The notes under the pieces: model-generated
Seen by the model: only the letters and a program-made list of their open reading frames with translations
Database searches by the model: none
Told to the model about the DNA's origin: nothing
In this document: one piece after another, positions 1 through 10,168 of the stretch
Layout of the letters: each line of letters begins with the position of its first letter
How positions within the stretch are numbered: the first letter of the stretch is position 1
NCBI RefSeq assembly: GCF_008704535.1
Contig: NZ_CP023701.1
Location: 4,280,501 to 4,344,500 of the forward strand
Source: Streptomyces subrutilus
GTDB taxonomy: Bacteria > Actinomycetota > Actinomycetes > Streptomycetales > Streptomycetaceae
DNA: 64,000 bases
Reading direction: 5' to 3'
Made by a program: the position numbers and the translations under genes

Positions 1-2
1 CC

Positions 3-2552
3 ACCGGCACCGGGGTGGTCCTCGACCTCACCCGCCACATGAACGCCCTGGTGTCGGTGGATCCGGCCGCCCGCACCGCCGTCGTCCAGCCCGGCCTCGT
101 GCTCGACCGGCTGCGGGAGGCGGTCCGCCCGTACGGGCTCGCCTTCGGCCCCGACCCCTCCACGCACTCCCGCTGCACCCTCGGCGGCATGATCGGGAAC
201 AACGCGTGCGGAGCCCACTCGGTCGCCTGGGGCACCACCGCGGACAACGTCCTCGAACTGGCCGTGACCGCCTACGGAGGCGCCGCCCACCGGCTGTCCA
301 CCGGCTGGGCCGGAGCCCCGCCGGGCCTGCGCGAGCTGGTCGCGGGCAACCTGGCCGTGCTCCGCACCGGCCTCGCCGGCGGCTTCTCCCGGCGCATCTC
401 CGGCTACGGCGGCCTGGACGCCCTCCTCCCCGAGCACGGCACGCGGCCGGCCCGCGCCTTCTGCGGCAGCGAGGGCACGCTCGGCGTGGTCACCGAGGCG
501 GTGGTGCGGCTGGTCGAGGCGCCCGCCGCGCCCGTGCTCGCGGTCCTCGGGTACGCCGACGAGAGCGCGGCCGCCGATGCCGCCGCGGGGCTGCTCGCCC
601 ACGGCCCGCTGACGGTGGAGGGCATGGCGCGCGACCTGGTCGGGGACGCGGCCGGACTGCCGCGCGGCGGTGCCTGGCTGTTCGTGGAGATGCCCGACGC
701 GGGCGCCGCCCGCACGCTGCTGCGGGCCGCGGACGCCCTCGACGCCGTGCTCGTGGCGGACCGGGCCGGACAGCGGGCGCTGTGGCGCATCCGCGAGGAC
801 GCCGCGGGCACCGCCACCCGGCTGCCCGACGGCACCATGGCCTGGCCCGGCTGGGAGGACTGCGCGGTGCCGCCGGCCCGGCTCGGGGCCTACCTGCGGG
901 AGTTCCGGGCCCTGCTGGCGGCGCACGGGCTGCGCGGCGCGCCCTACGGGCACTTCGGCGAGGGCTGCGTGCACGTGCGCATCGACTTCGACCTGGCCAC
1001 CGGCCCGGGGGTGGCCCGCTTCCGCGCCTTCTCGGAAGAACTGGCCGACCTGGTCGTCTCCCACGGCGGCTCCCTCTCCGGGGAGCACGGCGACGGGCAG
1101 GCGCGGGCCGAGCTGCTGCCCCGGATGTACGGGCCCGAGACGCTCGCGCTCTTCGCCGCCTACAAGGACGTGTGGGACCCGGCGGGCGGCATGAACCCGG
1201 GCATCCTGGTCCGGCCCGCGCGGCTGGACGAGAACCTGCGCTTCGCGGCGCTGCCCGCCACCCCGTTCGCGCGCGAGGTCGCCCGCTGCGTCGGGGTCGC
1301 GAAGTGCCGCACGACGGAACCCGGCGGGCCGGGGGTGATGTGCCCGTCCTACCGGGTCACGGGGGAGGAGCGGCACTCCACGCGCGGCCGGGCCCGGCTG
1401 CTGCACGAGATGCTGGCCGGGGAGGTCGTCACCGGCGGCTGGCGCTCGGCGGAGGTGGCCGAGGCGCTGGACCTGTGCCTGGGCTGCAAGGGCTGCGCCG
1501 GCGACTGCCCGGTGGGCGTGGACATGGCCGCGTACAAGGCCGAGTTCCTGCACCGGCACTGGGCGGGCCGCGTCCGCCCGCTCGCCCACTACCTGCTCGG
1601 CGGCCTCCCGCGGTGGCTCCGGGCCGTCGCCGCCCTCCGCGCCGCGCGCCCGTTGAACGCGGCCGCCCGCCACCTGCGCGTACCCGGCCTGGAACGCCGC
1701 CGCCCCCTGCCCCCGCTGGCCCCCGAACCCTTCACCCGCTGGTGGCACCGGTCGGGACCGGGTACGGGGCGGCCAGCGCCGCCCGCCGGACCGGCCGACC
1801 CGGCCGCGCCGGGCGGGCCCGAGGACGCCGGGCCCGGGGCCCCGGGCCCCACGGTCGTCACCCTCTGGCCGGACACGTTCACCAACCACCTCTCGCCCGA
1901 CGCCGCCCGCGCCGCCGTCCGGGTCCTGGGGGCGGCGGGCCTCGCGGTCGGGCTGCCGCCGGACGGGGTCTGCTGCGGCCTCACGTACGTCTCCACCGGC
2001 CGCCTCGACCGGGCCCGCAGCGTGCTGCGCCGCACCCTCGGCGCCCTCGACGCCGCCGGCGGCGTCGACGGCCCCGTCGTGGTCCTGGAGCCCAGCTGCG
2101 CGGCCGCGCTGCGCGCCGACCTGCCCGCGCTGCTCCCCGACGACCCCCGGGCCGCCCGCCTCGCGGCGTCGGTGCGCACCTTCGCCGAGACCCTGGAGGA
2201 GTACGCCCCCGCCTGGCGGCCGCCGCGCCTCGACCGGGCGGTGGCCGGGCAGACCCACTGCCACCAGCACGCCGTCCTCGGCGACGCCGCCGACCGGCGG
2301 CTGCGCGAGCGCGCCGGCCTGACCGGTGAACTCAGCGGCGGCTGCTGCGGCCTGGCGGGGAACTTCGGCTTCGAACCCGGCCACCACGAGGTGTCCGTGG
2401 CGTGCGCCGGGGAACAGCTCCTGCCGGCCCTGCGCGCGGCCCCGCCGACCGCCCTCGTCCAGGCCGACGGCTACTCCTGCCGCACCCAGATCGCCCAGCT
2501 CGGCGGGGTCCGGGCCCACCACCTGGCGGAGCTGCTGGCCGACGGGCTGTGA
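3..2552 (+). CDS. FAD-binding and Fe-S-binding oxidoreductase (GlcD/GlcF-type fusion), 5' partial
   Basis: The first in-frame codons read TGTGVVLDLTRHMN, the middle of a PCMH-type FAD-binding domain, so the gene begins upstream of the window. Order seen: FAD-binding region, FAD-oxidase C-terminal part (to about nt 1200, with GEGCVHVRIDF and GEHGDG), a first Cys cluster (about nt 1286-1350), a second cluster CLGCKGCAGDCPVG (about nt 1475-1515), then two CCG motifs (CCGLTYVSTG near 1970, CCGLAGNFGF near 2341). This fusion is known from D-lactate, glycolate and D-2-hydroxyglutarate dehydrogenases that pass electrons from a 2-hydroxyacid through FAD and Fe-S clusters to the respiratory chain. The exact substrate cannot be told from sequence. 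It is probably a soluble or membrane-associated cytoplasmic enzyme. Confidence 0.88.
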   Translation, partial: TGTGVVLDLTRHMNALVSVDPAARTAVVQPGLVLDRLREAVRPYGLAFGPDPSTHSRCTLGGMIGNNACGAHSVAWGTTADNVLELAVTAYGGAAHRLSTGWAGAPPGLRELVAGNLAVLRTGLAGGFSRRISGYGGLDALLPEHGTRPARAFCGSEGTLGVVTEAVVRLVEAPAAPVLAVLGYADESAAADAAAGLLAHGPLTVEGMARDLVGDAAGLPRGGAWLFVEMPDAGAARTLLRAADALDAVLVADRAGQRALWRIREDAAGTATRLPDGTMAWPGWEDCAVPPARLGAYLREFRALLAAHGLRGAPYGHFGEGCVHVRIDFDLATGPGVARFRAFSEELADLVVSHGGSLSGEHGDGQARAELLPRMYGPETLALFAAYKDVWDPAGGMNPGILVRPARLDENLRFAALPATPFAREVARCVGVAKCRTTEPGGPGVMCPSYRVTGEERHSTRGRARLLHEMLAGEVVTGGWRSAEVAEALDLCLGCKGCAGDCPVGVDMAAYKAEFLHRHWAGRVRPLAHYLLGGLPRWLRAVAALRAARPLNAAARHLRVPGLERRRPLPPLAPEPFTRWWHRSGPGTGRPAPPAGPADPAAPGGPEDAGPGAPGPTVVTLWPDTFTNHLSPDAARAAVRVLGAAGLAVGLPPDGVCCGLTYVSTGRLDRARSVLRRTLGALDAAGGVDGPVVVLEPSCAAALRADLPALLPDDPRAARLAASVRTFAETLEEYAPAWRPPRLDRAVAGQTHCHQHAVLGDAADRRLRERAGLTGELSGGCCGLAGNFGFEPGHHEVSVACAGEQLLPALRAAPPTALVQADGYSCRTQIAQLGGVRAHHLAELLADGL

Positions 2553-2563
2553 CCGGCCCGTCT

Positions 2564-2594
2564 GTAAGGCAAGACACCCCGCCACACTCCTTAC
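2564..2594. promoter_or_regulatory. short inverted repeat upstream of the exporter gene
   Basis: GTAAGG at 2564-2569 and CCTTAC at 2589-2594 form an inverted repeat with a 19-nt spacer, between the oxidoreductase stop and the exporter start at 2615. It could be part of the exporter promoter or an operator. Nothing else identifies it. Confidence 0.25.
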
Positions 2595-2614
2595 GAACCC
2601 CTTAACCTGGAGCC

Positions 2615-3577
2615 ATGACCGCGCCTTCCGCACGCCCGACGACGACCCCGGTCCCGGCCGCGTCCGCCCCCGCCGCCACGCCCCTCGCCCCGCCGGAGGG
2701 GCCCGCCGGCGGGGCGGCCCGCTTCGGCCCGGTCGCGCTGGTGGTCTCGGCGGGCGTCTCGGTGCAGTTCGGCGCCGCCCTCGCGGTCATGGTCATGCCC
2801 CGGGTCGGCGCCGCCGGCGTCGTCACGCTGCGGCTCGCGGCGGCCGCGCTGGTGCTGCTGCTCGTGTGCCGGCCCAAGGTGCGCGGCCACTCCCGCGCCG
2901 ACTGGGGCACGGTGCTCGCCTTCGGCGTCACCATGGCGGGCATGAACGGCCTCTTCTACCAGGCGGTCGACCGCATCCCGCTGGGCCCGGCCGTCACCCT
3001 GGAGGTCCTCGGCCCGCTCGCCCTCTCCGTGATCGTCTCCCGCCGCCTGGTGAACCTGCTCTGGGCGGGCCTGGCCCTCGGCGGCGTGGTGCTGCTGTCC
3101 GGCCACGGCGGGGGCGGCCTCGGCTTCGGCTCGCTCGATCCGGCGGGCGCGGCGTTCGCGCTCGGGGCGGGCGTGATGTGGGCGGCGTACATCGTCTTCA
3201 GCGCGCGTACCGGCCGCCGCTTCCCGCAGGCGGACGGCCTCGCCCTGGCCATGGCCGTGGCCGCGGTGCTGTCGTTGCCGCTGGGCGTCTACGAGGCCGG
3301 CTCCGACCTGCTGGTCCCGGCCACCCTCGCCCTGGGCGTCGGGGTGGCCCTGCTGTCCTCGGTCCTCCCGTACACCCTGGAGCTGCTCGCGCTGCGGCGG
3401 CTGCCGGCCCCGACCTTCGCGATCCTGATGAGCCTGGAGCCGGCCATCGCCGCCACCGCCGGCTTCCTCGTCCTGCACCAGGCCCTGTCCACCGTGGACG
3501 CCCTGGCCATCGCCCTCGTGATCGCGGCCAGCATGGGCGCCGTCCGCTCGCAGACCCGCAAGCGGCAGCCCGCCTGA
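2615..3577 (+). CDS. EamA/DMT-family permease (RhtA-like)
   Basis: A 320-residue integral membrane protein with about ten hydrophobic helices and the internal duplication of EamA-domain (drug/metabolite transporter) proteins. Family members of this size export amino acids or small metabolites. Motifs such as LMSLEPAIAATAGFLVLHQ in the second half are typical of the RhtA/YddG branch, known for threonine/homoserine or aromatic amino-acid efflux. The start is the ATG at 2615, five bases after GGAG (CTGGAGCC). The first 35 residues are Ala/Pro-rich and cytosolic. It stands alone between the FAD oxidoreductase and a strong hairpin, so it is probably a single transcription unit. The substrate is not predictable. 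Confidence 0.85.
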   Translation: MTAPSARPTTTPVPAASAPAATPLAPPEGPAGGAARFGPVALVVSAGVSVQFGAALAVMVMPRVGAAGVVTLRLAAAALVLLLVCRPKVRGHSRADWGTVLAFGVTMAGMNGLFYQAVDRIPLGPAVTLEVLGPLALSVIVSRRLVNLLWAGLALGGVVLLSGHGGGGLGFGSLDPAGAAFALGAGVMWAAYIVFSARTGRRFPQADGLALAMAVAAVLSLPLGVYEAGSDLLVPATLALGVGVALLSSVLPYTLELLALRRLPAPTFAILMSLEPAIAATAGFLVLHQALSTVDALAIALVIAASMGAVRSQTRKRQPA

Positions 3578-3592
3578 GCGACCGCCGACCCG

Positions 3593-3657
3593 CCCGGGAC
3601 GCGAGGGAGCCCCGGCCACCGCACAGCGTGGTGGCCGGGGCTCCCTCGCGTCCCGGG
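3593..3657 (+). terminator. 28-bp perfect hairpin after the EamA gene
   Basis: The arms at 3593-3620 and 3630-3657 are fully complementary over 28 bp with a 9-nt loop (GCACAGCGT). It starts 16 bases after the exporter stop. There is no U-tract, as is usual in Streptomyces, and the stem would work in both directions. Confidence 0.85.
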
Positions 3658-3928
3658 CCGGGCGGCGGCCGCGGGTATGCCGAGCAGGGTGACGAGGACC
3701 GCGGTGAGCAGGACCGTCGTACGAGGAGGACGCACCAGCGTGGTTCCTTCGGGAAAGAGGCGGCACGGAGTCGAACGCGGCGGGCCGCGGCGGGCCCTGG
3801 CCGGCGGGTCGGCAGCGCGACCGGGTCGGCCGGGACGCGCCGTCGCGGTCGCCGGCGTCCGCGACGCACAAGCCCCTTGCCCCCCAGCTGTGTTGGGGCG
3901 GGCGCGGGACGGCGCCGGCCTTCGGTCG
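3658..3928. other. intergenic region with a possible secreted-protein remnant on the minus strand
   Basis: No convincing complete gene is present. On the minus strand a GTG at 3735, preceded by GAAGGAA eight bases upstream, opens a frame that starts like a signal peptide: Arg-rich n-region, a hydrophobic run (VLLTAVLVTLLGI), then an AAAA cleavage-like site. The frame then runs into the 3593-3657 hairpin and antisense through the exporter gene, so it looks like a decayed or chance fragment rather than a working gene. Confidence 0.3.
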
Positions 3929-3935
3929 AATCATG

Positions 3936-3947
3936 CAAGCACGCTTG
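3936..3947. promoter_or_regulatory. palindromic operator CAAGC-AC-GCTTG before the AtuA/carboxylase operon
   Basis: CAAGC (3936-3940) and GCTTG (3943-3947) form a 5-2-5 palindrome inside an AT-richer stretch (about 3929-3955), 55 bases before the first start codon. The layout resembles TetR-family operators of the KstR2 type (AAGCAAG-NN-CTTGCTT, from memory). The likely ligand is the TetR protein encoded at 12463, the last gene of the operon. Confidence 0.5.
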
Positions 3948-4001
3948 ATTGTTTTGCCGGAGGCTGCCAGTCTTCCCCTCACGCCGAGAGGGGAGCGCAC
4001 C

Positions 4002-4805
4002 GTGCCCGATCCGTCCGCCGCCGCCGTCTTCGCCGATCTCACCGAGGAGAGCCGCGCACTGGACCTCCTGGTGGGTGAGCTGCCCGCGGGGGACTGGGGC
4101 CGGCCGACCCCCGCGCCCGGCTGGAGCATCGCCCACCAGATCGCCCACCTCCACTGGACCGACCGGGCCGCGCTGCTCGCCCTCACCGACGCCGACGGCT
4201 TCGCGGGCATGGTCGAGGAGGCCCTGGCGGCCCCCGACTCCTTCGTCGACGCGGGCGCCGAGGAGGGCGCCGGGCTGCCCCCCGCCGAACTCCTGGCCCA
4301 CTGGCGCACCGGTCGGGCCGGCCTCGACCGGGCGCTGGCCGCGGCCTCGCCCGACACCCGGTTCCCCTGGTACGGGCCGCCGATGAAGGCCGCCTCGATG
4401 GCGAGCGCCCGGCTGATGGAGACGTGGGCGCACGGCCAGGACGTGGCCGACGCCCTCGGCGTGCGCCGCACCCCGACCGCCCGGCTGCGGCACGTGGCCC
4501 GGATCGGGGTACGGGCCCGCGACTACGCCTACGCGGTCCGCGGGCTGCCCGCGCCGGACGGGGAGTTCCGGGTGGAGCTGGCCGCACCCGGCGCCGCGGA
4601 CGAGGTGTGGGCGTACGGTCCCGCGGACGCCCCGCAGCGGATCACCGGCCCGGCCCTCGACTTCTGCCTGCTGGTGACCCAGCGGGCGCACCGGGCGGAC
4701 CTCGCCCTGACCGCGACCGGCCCCGACGCCGACCGGTGGCTGGACATCGCCCAGGCCTTCGCGGGCCCGGCGGGCCCCGGCCGCACCCCGCGGTCCGGCC
4801 GGTGA
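4002..4805 (+). CDS. TIGR03084-like, MDMPI-N/DinB-fold metal-binding protein
   Basis: 267 residues from the GTG at 4002, chosen because GAGGGGAG lies about seven bases upstream; an upstream ATG at 3933 overlaps the palindromic operator and is unlikely. The N-terminal half has the DinB-like four-helix pattern with a metal-ligand style motif HQIAHLHWTDR and a second WAHGQDVADALG motif, as in the maleylpyruvate-isomerase-N/TIGR03084 family. The biochemical role of that family is unproven. It is the first gene of an operon whose other members degrade branched acyl-CoA compounds, and its stop overlaps the next start (GTGA). It may be a thiol-cofactor-dependent accessory enzyme; this is inference from the family name and context. 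Confidence 0.75.
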   Translation: MPDPSAAAVFADLTEESRALDLLVGELPAGDWGRPTPAPGWSIAHQIAHLHWTDRAALLALTDADGFAGMVEEALAAPDSFVDAGAEEGAGLPPAELLAHWRTGRAGLDRALAAASPDTRFPWYGPPMKAASMASARLMETWAHGQDVADALGVRRTPTARLRHVARIGVRARDYAYAVRGLPAPDGEFRVELAAPGAADEVWAYGPADAPQRITGPALDFCLLVTQRAHRADLALTATGPDADRWLDIAQAFAGPAGPGRTPRSGR

Positions 4806-6648
4806 ACGCGCCGGTGGACGGCCCGAAGACCACCCCGCAGGACGGCCCCGCAGGCCCCGCGGAGGCGGGCCCGACGGGCCCGACGCCCGCCCGGCCGCTG
4901 CGCATCGGCAACGCGTCCGGCTTCTACGGCGACCGGGCCGGCGCACTGCGCGAGATGCTGACCGGCGGCCCGCTGGACGTGCTGACCGGCGACTACCTCG
5001 CCGAGCTGACGATGCTCATCCTCGGCCGCGACCGCCTCAAGGACCCCGCGACCGGCTACGCCAAGACCTTCCTGCGCCAACTGGAGGACGGGCTCGCTCT
5101 CGCGCACGAACGGGGCGTACGGATCGTGGCGAACGCCGGCGGCCTGAACCCGGCGGCACTGGCCGACGCGGTCCGCGCCCTGGCGGCCGGGGCCGGCATC
5201 CCGGTCCGGGTCGCACACGTCGAGGGCGACGACCTGATGCCGTACGCGCAGGGCGCGCTGACGGCCAACGCCTACCTCGGCGGGGCCGGGATCACCGCCT
5301 GCCTGCGGGCCGGCGCCGACGTGGTCGTGACCGGCAGGGTCACGGACGCGGCGCTGGTCAGCGGCGCGGCCGCCTGGTGGTTCGACTGGGCGCCCGACGC
5401 CCACGACCGGCTGGCCGGCGCGGTGGTCGCGGGCCACGTCCTGGAGTGCGGGACCCAGGCCACCGGCGGCAACTACTCCTTCTTCACCCGGCACGACGTC
5501 CGCCACCCCGGCTTCCCCCTCGCCGAGATCGCCGAGGACGGCTCCAGCGTGATCACCAAGCACCCGGGCACCGGCGGCGCCGTCACCCCCGGCACGGTCA
5601 CGGCCCAACTCCTCTACGAGACCCAGGGCGTCCGCTACCTGGGCCCCGACGTCACCGCCCGCCTCGACACGGTCCGGCTCGCCGAGGACGGCCCCGACCG
5701 GGTGCGCGTGACGGGCGTGCTCGGCGAACCGCCGCCGCCCACCCTCAAAGTCGGCGTCACCCGCATCGGCGGCTGGCGCAACGAGGTGGTCTTCGTCCTG
5801 ACCGGCCTGGACATCGAGGCCAAGGCCGCACTGGTCCGTACCCAGCTCGCCGACTCCCTCGAAGCCGTGGCCTGCGCCCAGTGGACCCTGTCCCGCACGG
5901 ACCACGAGGACGCCGCGACCGAGGAGACGGCCAGCGCCCTGCTGCGCCTGGTCGTGCGCGACCCGTCCCCGGACCGGGTCGGCCGCGCCCTGACCTCGGC
6001 CGCGATCGAACTGGCCCTCGCCAGCTACCCCGGCTTCCACGTGACGGCCCCGCCGGGCCCCGCCCAGCCGTACGGGGTCTTCGCCTCCTCCACCGTGCCC
6101 GCCGACACCGTCCCGCACACCGCGGTCCTCCCGGACGGCGCCCGCGTCCACCTGCGCCCGCCCCCGCGCCCCGACGCACCGCGGGAGCCGGCGCCCGAGC
6201 CGCGGCCGCCTCGGGAAGGCACCGCGGACCGGGCCCCCGCCGGGGCTCCGGAGGACACCGTCCGCGCGCCCCTCGGGGCCGTGGCCGGGGCCCGCAGCGG
6301 GGACAAGGGGGGCGACGCCAACGTCGGGGTGTGGGTCGAGTCCGCTCCCGCCTGGGCGTGGCTGCACCGCACCCTGACGGTCGACGCCTTCCGGTCCCTG
6401 CTCCCCGAGACCCGCGACCTGCCCGTCGTCCGGCACGAGCTGCCGCACCTGCGGGCCCTGAACTTCACCGTCACCGGCATCCTCGGCGACGGCGTGGCCT
6501 CCGGCCACCGGTTCGACCCGCAGGCCAAGGCCCTCGGCGAATGGCTCCGCGCCCGCCACCTCGACATCCCCGCGCACCTCGTCCCCGCGCACCCCGTGCC
6601 CCCGCACCCCGCCCCGACGCACCCCGCCCCCGACCCGGAGGTCGGAAC

Positions 6649-6652
<4 letters not shown>
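4802..6652 (+). CDS. AtuA-like acyclic terpene utilisation protein (DUF1446)
   Basis: 616 residues from the GTG at 4802, which overlaps the preceding stop. After a Pro/Ala-rich leader of about 35 residues, the AtuA/DUF1446 domain begins (IGNASGFYGDR) and runs to about residue 450 with IVANAGGLNP, VVVTGRVTDAALV and GGNYSFF. The C-terminal hundred residues form the AtuA-like ferredoxin-fold domain (SGDKGGDANVG). In Pseudomonas AtuA is needed for citronellol/geraniol catabolism, but its reaction is not established. Translational coupling to the carboxylase beta gene (ATGA) supports joint action on a branched acyl-CoA. The family name is secure; the substrate is not. Confidence 0.85.
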
Positions 6653-8247
<1,595 letters not shown>

Positions 8248-8254
8248 GCGCCCC

Positions 8255-10168
8255 ATGACCCAGACACCCCTGCACCGCGTCCTGGTCGCCAACCGCGGCG
8301 AGATCGCGGTACGCGTCTTCCGCACCGCCCGCGCCCTGGGCCTGGCCACCGTCGCCGTCCACTCCGACCCCGACGAGCACGCCCTGCACGTGCGCGAGGC
8401 CGACGCGGCCGTCCGGCTGCCCGGCGCCGCCCCCGCCGACACCTACCTGCGCGGCGACCTCATCGTCAAAGCCGCCCTGGCCGCCGGCGCCGACGCCGTC
8501 CACCCCGGCTACGGCTTCCTCTCCGAGAACGCCGCCTTCGCCCGCGAGGTCCAAGGCGCCGGCCTGGTCTGGATCGGCCCGTCCCCCGAGGCCATCGAGG
8601 CCATGGCCTCCAAGACCCGCGCCAAGGAACTCGTGCGCGCCGCCGGCGTCCCCCTCCTCGACCCCGTCGACCCGGCCACCGCCACCGCCGCCGACCTGCC
8701 GCTCCTGCTCAAGGCCGCGGCCGGGGGCGGCGGCCGCGGCATGCGCGTGGTCCGCGACCTCGACGCCCTGCCCGAAGCCCTCGAAGGGGCCCGCGCCGAA
8801 GCCCGCTCCGCCTTCGGCGACGCCGAGGTCTTCGCCGAGCCCTACGTCGAACGCGGCCGCCACGTCGAGGTGCAGGTCCTCGCCGACGCCCACGGCACCG
8901 TATGGGCGCTCGGCACCCGCGACTGCTCCCTCCAGCGCCGCCACCAGAAGGTCATCGAAGAGGCCCCCGCCCCAGGCCTCCCCGAACCCCTGCGCACCAC
9001 CCTCCACGAAGCCGCCGTCGCCGCCGCCCGCGCCGTCTCCTACCGGGGCGCGGGCACCGTCGAGTTCCTCGTCACCGCCGACGGCCGCCCCTACTTCCTG
9101 GAGATGAACACCCGGCTCCAGGTCGAACACCCGGTCACCGAAGCCGTCTTCGGCCTCGACCTCGTCGCCCTCCAACTCCGCGTCGCCGAAGGCGCCGCCC
9201 TGCCCCTGACACCCCCGGACCCCACCGGCCACGCCGTCGAGGCCCGCCTCTACGCCGAGGACCCGGCCCTCGACTGGCGCCCGCAGACCGGCACCCTGCA
9301 CACCCTCGCCGTCCCCGACGGCGTCCGCGTCGACACCGGCTTCACCGACGGCGACACCGTCTCCGTCCACTACGACGCCATGCTGGCCAAGGTCGTCGCC
9401 CACGCCCCCACCCGCGCCGAAGCCGTCCGCACCCTCGCCCACGCCCTCGCCGCGGCCCGCATCCACGGCCTCACCACCAACCGCGACCTCCTCGTACGCT
9501 CCCTGCGCCACCCGGAGTTCACCACCGGAGCGCCCGACACCGGCTTCTACGACCGCCACCTGGCCGCCCTCACCGAGGACGCCCCCGACGCGGGGCTGTC
9601 CGCCCTCGCCGCCGCCCTGGCCGCGGCCGCGCCCGCTCCGGACGCCCCGCTCGCCGCCCGACTCGGCGGCTGGCGCAACGTCCGCTCCCAGCCGCAGACC
9701 CGCCGCTACACCTGCGCCGGCACCGAGTACGAGGTCCAGTACCACCCCGTGGACCACCCCGGGGTACGGGTCCTGGCCGCCGCACCCGACCGCGTCACCC
9801 TCGAAGTCGACGGCGTCCGGCACGTGTTCCACGTGAAACGGAAATCGAACGAGGTCTACGTGGACTCCGCCGTCGACGGAGCCCGCACCCTCACGCCCGT
9901 CCCCCGGTTCACCGACCCCCAGGACCGCACCGAACCGGGCTCCCTGCTCGCCCCCATGCCCGGCACCGTCGTCCGCGTCGCCGAGGGTCTGGCCCCCGGC
10001 AGCCCCGTCACCGCCGGGCAGCCCCTGCTCTGGCTGGAGGCGATGAAGATGGAACACCGCATCCTCGCGCCCGCCTCCGGCACGCTCACCGCGCTCCACG
10101 CCGCCACCGGCCACCAGGTCGAGTTCGGCGCCCTGCTCGCCGTAGTCCAGGAGGAACCGCCAGCATGA
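8255..10168 (+). CDS. acyl-CoA carboxylase alpha subunit (biotin carboxylase plus BCCP)
   Basis: 637 residues from the ATG at 8255. It begins with the biotin-carboxylase signature RVLVANRGEIAVRVFRTAR, continues through an ATP-grasp domain with the glycine loop AAAGGGGRGMRVV, the EMNTRLQVEHPVTE motif and the C-terminal BC domain, then a linker and a biotinyl domain whose EAMKMEH motif puts the biotin on Lys598. It makes carboxybiotin from bicarbonate and ATP for the beta subunit just upstream. Its size and single-chain BC-BCCP layout match MccA/LiuD/AtuF and AccA-type subunits. The stop overlaps the acyl-CoA dehydrogenase start. Confidence 0.93.
   Translation: MTQTPLHRVLVANRGEIAVRVFRTARALGLATVAVHSDPDEHALHVREADAAVRLPGAAPADTYLRGDLIVKAALAAGADAVHPGYGFLSENAAFAREVQGAGLVWIGPSPEAIEAMASKTRAKELVRAAGVPLLDPVDPATATAADLPLLLKAAAGGGGRGMRVVRDLDALPEALEGARAEARSAFGDAEVFAEPYVERGRHVEVQVLADAHGTVWALGTRDCSLQRRHQKVIEEAPAPGLPEPLRTTLHEAAVAAARAVSYRGAGTVEFLVTADGRPYFLEMNTRLQVEHPVTEAVFGLDLVALQLRVAEGAALPLTPPDPTGHAVEARLYAEDPALDWRPQTGTLHTLAVPDGVRVDTGFTDGDTVSVHYDAMLAKVVAHAPTRAEAVRTLAHALAAARIHGLTTNRDLLVRSLRHPEFTTGAPDTGFYDRHLAALTEDAPDAGLSALAAALAAAAPAPDAPLAARLGGWRNVRSQPQTRRYTCAGTEYEVQYHPVDHPGVRVLAAAPDRVTLEVDGVRHVFHVKRKSNEVYVDSAVDGARTLTPVPRFTDPQDRTEPGSLLAPMPGTVVRVAEGLAPGSPVTAGQPLLWLEAMKMEHRILAPASGTLTALHAATGHQVEFGALLAVVQEEPPA

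Noticed and set aside
206..2329. A 707-codon plus-strand frame inside the FAD/Fe-S oxidoreductase
   Set aside because: Arg/Pro/Gly-rich low-complexity translation, typical of a frame shadow in high-GC DNA.
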